Source of the DNA: an uncultured Bacilli bacterium
GTDB taxonomy: Bacteria; Bacillota_I; Bacilli_A; RF39; UBA660
Direction of reading: 5' to 3'
DNA length: 64,000 bases
Assembly: GCA_947626095.1 (NCBI GenBank)
Contig: CANQQV010000008.1
Location: forward strand, 1 to 64,000
A program made the translations under genes and the position numbers. The notes under the pieces are model-generated. The model was given only the letters and a program-made list of their open reading frames with translations. It searched no databases and was not told the origin of the DNA. Shown in pieces: positions 57,278-64,000 of the stretch. Numbering within the stretch: the stretch's first letter is position 1; each line of letters starts with the position of its first letter.

Positions 57278-57291
57278 TGGTAAAGTGCTAA
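57264..57291. promoter_or_regulatory. CIRCE-like operator 2, overlapping the -35 box
   Basis: TTAGCACTT, 10-bp spacer, AAGTGCTAA: complementary arms with a 10-bp spacer, one longer than canonical. HrcA here would block RNA polymerase access. Confidence 0.7.
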
Positions 57292-57403
57292 TTTTTTTAT
57301 ACTTAATTAAACAATCACATTCAATATTTAACAATAAATAAATGAAAATTATTTATTTAACCTAAAAATTTGCTATAATAAAAATAAGAAAAGATGTGAG
57401 GCT

Positions 57404-58390
57404 ATGAAATCGTCGGTTAAACGTCGAAAACGCTATCGTTTAAAGTCTGGAGTGACGAGATTTTTAATTTATGCAGCTTTCTTTTTAGGATTATTTATTT
57501 ATGGTTATATTGGAATAAGTAATGCGATTAAAAATATTAATTATCGTGAAACATATGAATATAAATTAACGAATTTAGGATATTCAATGGATGATACAAG
57601 AAAGCTAATTGCCATTTTAAAACCAGAACGATTAGATGAAATATTAAAAGAAGAACAATATAATGAGATATATCATAATATTCTTCAACAAAAGTATTTT
57701 ATTGATAAGAATTTTGAAGATTATGTAACTTATAAAGTATCGCATTCTGATGTTTCATATGAAGATACCATTGCCATAGTTAATGTTCATGCAAATAATG
57801 GATGGTATAATACTTCTTTTGAAAGTAATATTGATGATGGTTATTTGGTATTAGTAAATAAGTTTTATCATTTAAATAAAGATTATAAGAGAGTTGATTT
57901 AGAAAAAGCTAATTTAGCATATGCTTATGCAGATAATCAAGCTGCTAGTATTGTTTTAGAGAATTTTGAACAAATGCGTGATGATGTTTTTAATGAATTA
58001 AATGTTAAATTGATGATTAATTCATCTTATCGTTCATATGAAAATCAAGAAGCAATATATAATGATTATAAAAATATTAGTTTGAAGTATGCTGATCAAT
58101 ATGCAGCAAGACCAGGTTATTCAGAGCATCAAACAGGTTTATCTTTAGATATTACTTCGTGGGAACATCCTGGACAAAAGGCTTTTACCGAATCAGCTGA
58201 ATATGAATGGTTAAAGAATAATGCTTATAAATATGGTTTTATCTTAAGATATCCCGAAGGTAAAGAAAATATTACCGGGTATAATACTGAGAGTTGGCAT
58301 TTTAGATATGTTGGTAATGAAGTAGCTAAACAAATATACAATGAAGGAATTACTTTTGATGAGTATTATGCTTATTATATAGAACAATAA
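57404..58390 (+). CDS. VanY/M15-type D-alanyl-D-alanine carboxypeptidase, membrane-anchored
   Basis: 328 aa. A basic start and TM helix (about 20-40) precede an extracytoplasmic part with the M15B motif SSYRSYENQEAIY, YSEHQTGLSLDI (zinc His/Asp) and ESWHFRYVG (ExxWH). It trims D-Ala from peptidoglycan stem peptides. RBS TGAGG; TATAAT at 57372-57377 with a weak -35 upstream. It diverges from the heat-shock operon. Confidence 0.92.
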   Translation: MKSSVKRRKRYRLKSGVTRFLIYAAFFLGLFIYGYIGISNAIKNINYRETYEYKLTNLGYSMDDTRKLIAILKPERLDEILKEEQYNEIYHNILQQKYFIDKNFEDYVTYKVSHSDVSYEDTIAIVNVHANNGWYNTSFESNIDDGYLVLVNKFYHLNKDYKRVDLEKANLAYAYADNQAASIVLENFEQMRDDVFNELNVKLMINSSYRSYENQEAIYNDYKNISLKYADQYAARPGYSEHQTGLSLDITSWEHPGQKAFTESAEYEWLKNNAYKYGFILRYPEGKENITGYNTESWHFRYVGNEVAKQIYNEGITFDEYYAYYIEQ

Positions 58391-58392
58391 AA

Positions 58393-58416
58393 AAACTCTA
58401 GTTTACACTAGGGCTT
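58393..58416. terminator. Bidirectional terminator (VanY-like / WG-like)
   Basis: CTCTAG / CTAGGG stem with T-runs on both sides, between convergent genes. Confidence 0.65.
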
Positions 58417-58418
58417 TT

Positions 58419-60698
58419 TTATTGTTCTTCTTCAGGTTGTGGTGAAGATACTACTCCACTTGAATCAATTAAGTGTTTGTCATAATCAGTTCCATTGTAT
58501 ATAGAAATGATATAATCACTGCCAGTTTGTGATACTTTAAAAGCAGGATTAGCAGTATTACAATAAGGATAGTCTTTGACTTTGATGCCAGTATTATTTA
58601 TTTTACTACCATAATAATTGTAGATATAAAGTTCTTTATTATTATCGATACCAGCATAGTAAGTGTCATATAATTCAACATAAGCAAAGTTATCACTACT
58701 AACTGGCGTACCATTGTAATCATAGATATGATAGCTATCACCAACTTTTACTTTAAAGTAATTTAGATTCTCACTATATCCTCTAATTTTACTATCAAAG
58801 CCAATTGATTCTTTTGAATCATCAAAATGAATTTTCCATTTATTAGTTGTATCTAAAGTTAAAATATAGTCACCGATTTTTTCCATTTTATTATAGTTAA
58901 ATTGATATTTAGGAATTACTTTATCTTCATCAATAGTTATCATACCGTATTTACCTTTTTTACCTAAGGCGATGACATCAAGAGTACCTTCATATAATGT
59001 CACTTTATTATCGTTGTTAGGAGTATTTGAATTAATTGTTGTATAACCATTATCAACAAGAGATTTATTAGCTTTTAAATCATATAAAATAATATTATTT
59101 AAGCCATCAGCAATAAAGACATATCTTTTATTAACAATTGGAACACGGCTATTACGGTTCATATCTTCAGGTTTAACCATATCGTTATCTTCATAAACAG
59201 TATCTGTTGCAATAAAACACATTGTATAGTCATCATCTTCAGATGAGACATCGTTATTATTTGAACATTTATATGATCCTAATAGTTGTTCTTTAGTTGA
59301 ATCTTCGTAAAAATATAACATACCATCAAAATAATTAACATATTCATATTTAGCATTAACTAATGACTCAGCAACGTTTACTGTCTTAGTTTCAGGGTTA
59401 GTAATATCATTATCATAAACTTGAATTTGAATAGTAATTTTATCAGGAATATTTATTTCAAAGCTAGCTTTAGTTTCGGCTAGTTCACCATCATCATTAT
59501 AAATAAATGTTTTAACATAGTTTTTATTTTTTAATTTAATATTACCTTCATTTATTTTATTTTTGTCTTTATCTTTAATATATAGATTATTGTCTTTAAC
59601 TAAGAAAATATAATTATCTTTAATTGTAATGTAGTCATACTCTTTATCTAGTAAAGTAGCTTTATAATCATATATTGTATAAACACCAGAGACTTTGGCA
59701 ACAACAAAATTGTCATTGTAATTGGTTATTTCATAACTAGAACTAAAATTACCACTTAAGCTTTTATTATTCTTATCAATAATTTTATAACCTTTATTAT
59801 ATTTAGCTAATAAATTATTTTCACCATTTATCATACCTAAATAGTCGTATTGTTCTTCAATTAAGCTTGTGATACCATCTTCAACTTTAATTAAACCATA
59901 TTTTTTATCAGTAGCAACAATAGCATAGTTATCATCATAAGCTTTGACAGATTGATATTCTTTTAAAACTTTATTGTCTTTGATTGAATATAATTTTATT
60001 TTAGCATTTGCTTCTTCTTTGTTATCAACAACATATGCATATGCATCGTCAACAATTGGATAACGTTGATCTTTTGGTTGACCCTTCTCATCTAATAGAG
60101 TTGGAATATCAAAGGTATCATCAGTCTTGTTAAAGCCTACATAACATAAAGAAGCAGATTTATTTTCACATTCATAAGTTCCTACTTCATTACCATCAGC
60201 ACCTAAAAAATGAAGTGTACCATCTTTATAATAAAAATTATCAGCTAAAACTGGTGGTTCTTCTACTGATGGGGTTTGATTGTCTGGATTTTCATCATTA
60301 CGATTTTTATTTAAAAAGACAACTAAGAAAACGATAAGAGCAGCGATTAAAACGACAACTAAAACGGCAATAGTAATAAAGAGAATCTTCTTTTTCTTAT
60401 CTAAAGATTGCCATTTATCTTTTATCTTGGTAAAGATACTAACCTTTTCAGGGTCTTCTTCAGATTCTTCAGAATCTTCATCTTCATTTTCTTCTTCAAT
60501 TATTGCTTCAGCCATAGCAATGTTCTTTTCCGCTAAGGCTTCTTCGGCTTCCTCTTCTTTTTCTTTATTTAAACTTTCTTCTAAAATATCTTTATTCTTT
60601 TCAACTCGACTTAAGCTTTCTTCTATTTCCTCTTCATTCTCTTCGAGATCTTTCAGTGTAGTAATGGGTTTTGTTTTTTCTAAATCTTCATCCATCAT
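58419..60698 (-). CDS. Large membrane-anchored WG-repeat-like protein
   Basis: 759 aa: an acidic, coiled cytoplasmic N-terminus (about 1-95, Glu-rich), a TM helix (about 106-130), and a large extracellular domain with several repeats such as KYGLIKVEDGITSLIEEQYDYL and KYGMITIDEDKVIPKYQFNY, each opening with an aromatic-Gly pair. It is a third paralogue of the 17437-18891 and 18948-20603 proteins, here with a longer cytoplasmic part. Function unknown. The start ATG-ATG follows AGAAAGG. Confidence 0.8.
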   Translation of the reverse strand: MMDEDLEKTKPITTLKDLEENEEEIEESLSRVEKNKDILEESLNKEKEEEAEEALAEKNIAMAEAIIEEENEDEDSEESEEDPEKVSIFTKIKDKWQSLDKKKKILFITIAVLVVVLIAALIVFLVVFLNKNRNDENPDNQTPSVEEPPVLADNFYYKDGTLHFLGADGNEVGTYECENKSASLCYVGFNKTDDTFDIPTLLDEKGQPKDQRYPIVDDAYAYVVDNKEEANAKIKLYSIKDNKVLKEYQSVKAYDDNYAIVATDKKYGLIKVEDGITSLIEEQYDYLGMINGENNLLAKYNKGYKIIDKNNKSLSGNFSSSYEITNYNDNFVVAKVSGVYTIYDYKATLLDKEYDYITIKDNYIFLVKDNNLYIKDKDKNKINEGNIKLKNKNYVKTFIYNDDGELAETKASFEINIPDKITIQIQVYDNDITNPETKTVNVAESLVNAKYEYVNYFDGMLYFYEDSTKEQLLGSYKCSNNNDVSSEDDDYTMCFIATDTVYEDNDMVKPEDMNRNSRVPIVNKRYVFIADGLNNIILYDLKANKSLVDNGYTTINSNTPNNDNKVTLYEGTLDVIALGKKGKYGMITIDEDKVIPKYQFNYNKMEKIGDYILTLDTTNKWKIHFDDSKESIGFDSKIRGYSENLNYFKVKVGDSYHIYDYNGTPVSSDNFAYVELYDTYYAGIDNNKELYIYNYYGSKINNTGIKVKDYPYCNTANPAFKVSQTGSDYIISIYNGTDYDKHLIDSSGVVSSPQPEEEQ

Positions 60699-60725
60699 TT
60701 TGATCTACCTTTCTAATCTAAGAAG

Positions 60726-60734
60726 ATTATATCA
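60726..60734 (-). promoter_or_regulatory. Extended -10 promoter of the 58419-60698 gene
   Basis: TGATATAAT on the minus strand, about 30 bp before the start; the upstream TTGTAT is 15 bp away and weak. Confidence 0.5.
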
Positions 60735-60774
60735 TATTTCATTTTAATACAACATATTTTTTAAAAAGGAAAAA

Positions 60775-60792
60775 AACTCTAAAGAGAGTTTT
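60775..60792 (-). terminator. Terminator after hemW
   Basis: AAACTCT / AGAGTTT hairpin with following T on the minus strand. Confidence 0.75.
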
Positions 60793-61875
60793 TTATAATA
60801 TTTTAATTAAAATTTCATTCATTACATAAATATATTCAGGATTTATATAAATATACTCACCATCAACAATTAGCTCTTCTTCTTTTAAAGCTTCTTTTAA
60901 ATCAAAGACTTCTTGCATATTTACTTCATATTTTTTAAAGAATTCTTTTAAACTAATTCCTTCCATCTTTCTAAAGCCAAGCATTAATTCATTATACATT
61001 TTATCATCTTTACTTAAGACTTCTTCTTTAAGAAGGAATTCACCATTTATATATTTAGTTAAATTACGTGTATTTTCATATCTTACACCATGAATATATC
61101 CGGAAGCACCTAAACCAAAGCCAAAGTATTCGTTGTTATTCCAATAATTTAAGTTATGACGACTCTTCTTACCTTTTTTAGCAAAATTAGATACTTCGTA
61201 ATGTTCATAATTTTTTAGTTCTAGTTTTTCACAGATGTATTCATACATGGATGCATCTAGTTCTTCAGGAATTGGTAAAATACCACTAATACCTATTTTG
61301 GTATTATCTTCAACTATTAAGGAATAAGTACTAATATGATCAGGATTTAATTTTAAGATTAAATCTAAATCTTTTTTCATATCTTTCATACTCTCTTTAG
61401 GAAGACCATAGATAAAATCGACATTAATATTATCAAAACCCATTTTACGCATTAATTTCATTTTATTAGCTGCATCTTCAAAGGTATGACTTCTTTCCAT
61501 AAATTCTAGCTTTTTTTGATTAAAGGATTCAATACCTATACTTAAGCGATTAACATTGTATTCTTTTAAAAGGGTTAGTAATTCTTCAGTAATATCGTTT
61601 AAATTACATTCAAAGGTAAATTCTAGATCTGGTGATAAGTTAAATTTATTAACAGTTTCAAATAGATATCTTAAATATTTAGCATCTAAAGATGATGGGG
61701 TTCCACCACCAATGTATACTGTTTTAATAAGTTCACCATCATATTTATCTTTGATTTCTTCAACTAAAGCATTTAAGTATGGGACTATCCAAGGTTCATG
61801 ATATAGAACCTTACAAAAATCACAGTAACTACAAATACTTTTACAAAAAGGAAGATGAATATATACACTTTCCAT
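60793..61875 (-). CDS. hemW: HemW-type radical SAM protein (haem chaperone / coproporphyrinogen oxidase-like)
   Basis: 360 aa, full length. Radical SAM CxxxCxxC plus an extra Cys in FCKSICSYCDFCKV (the HemW pattern), GGGTPSSL for SAM binding, and the HemW C-terminal domain. HemW binds haem and transfers it; it is not a true HemN oxidase. No other haem genes are in the window. Confidence 0.92.
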   Translation of the reverse strand: MESVYIHLPFCKSICSYCDFCKVLYHEPWIVPYLNALVEEIKDKYDGELIKTVYIGGGTPSSLDAKYLRYLFETVNKFNLSPDLEFTFECNLNDITEELLTLLKEYNVNRLSIGIESFNQKKLEFMERSHTFEDAANKMKLMRKMGFDNINVDFIYGLPKESMKDMKKDLDLILKLNPDHISTYSLIVEDNTKIGISGILPIPEELDASMYEYICEKLELKNYEHYEVSNFAKKGKKSRHNLNYWNNNEYFGFGLGASGYIHGVRYENTRNLTKYINGEFLLKEEVLSKDDKMYNELMLGFRKMEGISLKEFFKKYEVNMQEVFDLKEALKEEELIVDGEYIYINPEYIYVMNEILIKIL

Positions 61876-61912
61876 AAAATCACAACCTTATATCATTATT
61901 ATATCAACCAAA

Positions 61913-63472
61913 TTATTTATTTTCTACTTCTTTACTAATTAAATATTCAAGATTAATTTTTTTATTTTCTTTGATTTTTTTTAGATTATTTTCAATATCT
62001 TTACGAAGATTATCGTTATATTCATTTGAATCTTCAAGACGTTTTTTATAAATTAAAAGCGTATTATAAATATCATTATCTTCACTATCGCGATATTTAA
62101 GACAATATATATAGAAAAGTTCTAAAGTAGCAAGAAAAATGTTATGTTCACTAGCTATATCTAAATATTCTAATGCTTTTGGTTCATCTTTTTTAACACC
62201 AATAGTAATATTACCATTCATATAAAAGTATTTAGCTAAATTATAGTAAGCATAATAACAAAGAGTACGATAGTTACTATTTAGGGCTTCGTTATAGAAA
62301 TAATAAGCTTTTTCTTCATCTTTATCAATTATTCCTTGGCGATAGTATTCCCCTACTTTATTACAAGCCCAGCTTTCGCCTAAAGTAGCAGAATTTAAAT
62401 AATATTTAAAAGCAGTCGAATAATCTTTTTGTTGTTCAGCTAGTTTACCTAAGTTATTTAAAGCAAAAGCATAGGAACTATCTGCAGCTTTAGTAAAGTA
62501 TTTAATAGCTTCTTTTTGATCTTTTTTTAAAGGATAAATACCTTCTAAGTACATATTACCGATTTGATTACAAGCAGCTATATTACCAAGATCATATGAT
62601 TTAAGTAAGAATTCATAACCTTTAGCTAGATCTTCATTAGTTTTTTGACCTAGTAAACCTTTAATATACATATTACCTATCATGTAATTAGCACTAGCAT
62701 GGTTCATAGAGGCGGCTTTAATTAAGTAATTATAAGCTTCTTCATAACGAGGAAATCCTTTAACATAACCATAATATTCATTAGAACCCAATTCAAAATT
62801 GGCATAAGCATTACCTTTAGCAGCTAATTCTTTCATGGAATAATCAAAGTTAATACCTTCTCTTAGTTTTAAAGATAAATACTCTTGTAAATCTAAAGAA
62901 CTAATACTAGTATCATTTAAAACGTTATCGATAACTTCTTTTTTTAATTCATCTTCATACAATGGTTGACGTTTATATAAAACGATATAGATTAATAATT
63001 CGACTAAAGCTTCATAATAGTTATTATTATCAATTAATTTTCTAACTTTATTAGTTAAGTCTTCTTTAACTAAGCGATCGTTTTTAGCAATATTATACAG
63101 TTTATTAGTTAAGTATTTTAAACTATCGTTATTATTGATAAAAGCGATTTTATTTTCTTTGACATTGTATAAGACACCATCGATTATTTCACTTAAACCA
63201 ATTAAGTTGTCAGTAAATTCCGTTTTATCTTTAGCATATCTTTTAACTTTATTTAAGTATATTTGTTTATAATCACTACCAATACTACGGCAACCAACAC
63301 AATAGTTATTAACAGTGGTATCATTAATGCCTTCTATTTCAAATAGGATACAAAATAATTCGCTTTGTAAGGCAGAAGTTTTATTTTTAGATATTTCTTT
63401 AATTAAACGAAATAAGTTACCAATACTTAGGTGTTCATCATTATTATTTAAACGAATAAATTGTTTTTTCAT
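61913..63472 (-). CDS. Sel1-like repeat (TPR-type) protein
   Basis: 519-aa soluble protein with tandem Sel1/TPR repeats of about 36 residues from about 215 on, such as AYNYLIKAASMNHASANYMIG and AIKYFTKAADSSYAFALNNLG. The N-terminal ~200 residues are unassigned. Sel1 repeats scaffold protein complexes; partner unknown. Start ATG with GTGGTGAG upstream. Confidence 0.85.
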   Translation of the reverse strand: MKKQFIRLNNNDEHLSIGNLFRLIKEISKNKTSALQSELFCILFEIEGINDTTVNNYCVGCRSIGSDYKQIYLNKVKRYAKDKTEFTDNLIGLSEIIDGVLYNVKENKIAFINNNDSLKYLTNKLYNIAKNDRLVKEDLTNKVRKLIDNNNYYEALVELLIYIVLYKRQPLYEDELKKEVIDNVLNDTSISSLDLQEYLSLKLREGINFDYSMKELAAKGNAYANFELGSNEYYGYVKGFPRYEEAYNYLIKAASMNHASANYMIGNMYIKGLLGQKTNEDLAKGYEFLLKSYDLGNIAACNQIGNMYLEGIYPLKKDQKEAIKYFTKAADSSYAFALNNLGKLAEQQKDYSTAFKYYLNSATLGESWACNKVGEYYRQGIIDKDEEKAYYFYNEALNSNYRTLCYYAYYNLAKYFYMNGNITIGVKKDEPKALEYLDIASEHNIFLATLELFYIYCLKYRDSEDNDIYNTLLIYKKRLEDSNEYNDNLRKDIENNLKKIKENKKINLEYLISKEVENK

Positions 63473-63568
63473 GTTTTCTCACCACTTTCATTTTAACATA
63501 CTGTGTGGTTTTTTAAAATATAATTTCTTTGTTCTGTGGATTATTGCTGCTTTATATTTACATTAAAT

Positions 63569-63580
63569 AAGCATATGCTT
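63569..63580. promoter_or_regulatory. 12-bp palindrome in the symporter leader
   Basis: AAGCATATGCTT, perfect dyad, about 20 bp before the start of the symporter gene. A possible operator or stem; no factor is known. Confidence 0.35.
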
Positions 63581-63599
63581 TTATTAAGGAGGAAAAATT

Positions 63600-64000
63600 A
63601 TGAAAAAATTCTGGACAAATTATAAGCAAACAATAATCCTGTTAGCGTCTTTAGTAATTGGAGCGATTGTAGGATTAATATTTAAAGAAAAGACGGAGGT
63701 ATTAAAACCATTTGGTGATTTATTTATGAACTTAATGTTCGTAATAATCATTCCTTTAATCTTTTTAACAATTACAACATCTATAGCTAAGATAAGTGAA
63801 CCAAAAAGATTAAGTAAAGTTATTATTACTATATTTGGCGTATTTATCGTTACATCATTAGTCGCAGTTATCGTTGGATTAGTATCAACCTATTCAATTA
63901 AATTAGTTAATCCAAGTGACTCAGAAGCGATTATGGAAACATTAGGTGAAAGTGCTGAATCTGAGAAAGTTGAATTAAATATTCTAGAAAGGACAGTTCA
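63600..64000 (+). CDS. Dicarboxylate/amino acid:cation symporter (partial, 3' end beyond window)
   Basis: The first 133 residues of a DAACS/GltP-family Na+ or H+ symporter. A Lys-rich start, TM1 (about 12-27), TM2 with FGDLFMNLMFVIIIPLIFLTI (GltPh-like), and TM3 are present. RBS AAGGAGG is strong. The substrate (Glu, Asp, C4-acids) cannot be decided from this part. Confidence 0.9.
   Translation, partial: MKKFWTNYKQTIILLASLVIGAIVGLIFKEKTEVLKPFGDLFMNLMFVIIIPLIFLTITTSIAKISEPKRLSKVIITIFGVFIVTSLVAVIVGLVSTYSIKLVNPSDSEAIMETLGESAESEKVELNILERTV

Overview
This window comes from an AT-rich, Gram-positive-type bacterium of the Firmicutes/Bacilli side, probably an uncultured, gut-type lineage related to the RF39/Mollicutes branch. 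This rests on the very low GC, lysine/asparagine/isoleucine-rich proteins, T-box leaders, CIRCE/HrcA control, GGAGG-type ribosome sites and a dnaG-sigA-trmK block. The code is standard: xseA ends in TGA and Trp is TGG, so it is not a mycoplasma code 4 genome. Nearly all genes are on the minus strand; only five protein genes (26858, 29729, 49688, 57404, 63600) are on the plus strand. No stretch over 300 bases is unexplained.

Region 1 (0.1-2.7 kb): murD overlaps a gene that I recognise as murL, an ATP-dependent epimerase acting on UDP-MurNAc-L-Ala-L-Glu. Together they suggest that peptidoglycan D-glutamate is made by the MurD2/MurL route instead of, or beside, glutamate racemase.

Region 2 (2.8-20.6 kb): a long accessory run of envelope genes of unknown function. 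It holds zinc-ribbon/Asn-Pro-rich/transmembrane proteins, a HExxH protein, two tRNA genes, two coiled-coil proteins, a GH25 lysozyme, a SpoIVB-like S55 protease and two membrane-anchored WG-repeat-like proteins (a third paralogue is at 58.4-60.7 kb).

Region 3 (20.6-33.5 kb): xseB-xseA, a mitochondrial-type (Tam41) CDP-DAG synthase, a T-box(Val)-HD hydrolase-valS operon, an unusual GspE/PilB-type ATPase convergent with a prepilin peptidase, a YqfQ-like gene, and dnaG-sigA-trmK.

Region 4 (33.6-40.1 kb): a thioester-domain surface adhesin, a 5'-truncated surface-protein gene, an Rpn/PD-(D/E)XK gene, and a T-box(Ala)-nucleotide kinase-alaS operon whose AlaRS lacks the C-Ala domain. Three promoters here (dnaG, adhesin, Rpn) share one architecture resembling a sigma-H promoter.

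Region 5 (40-50 kb): AI-2E-type permease, a 47-aa membrane peptide, recD2, a DUF1292 protein, mtaB, several membrane proteins and an Xre regulator with a perfect palindrome upstream.

Region 6 (50-64 kb): the heat-shock operon hrcA-grpE-orf180-dnaK-pepF-dnaJ with two CIRCE-like operators, a VanY-like carboxypeptidase, a WG-repeat-like protein, hemW, a Sel1-repeat protein, and the start of a dicarboxylate/amino-acid symporter that runs off the window.
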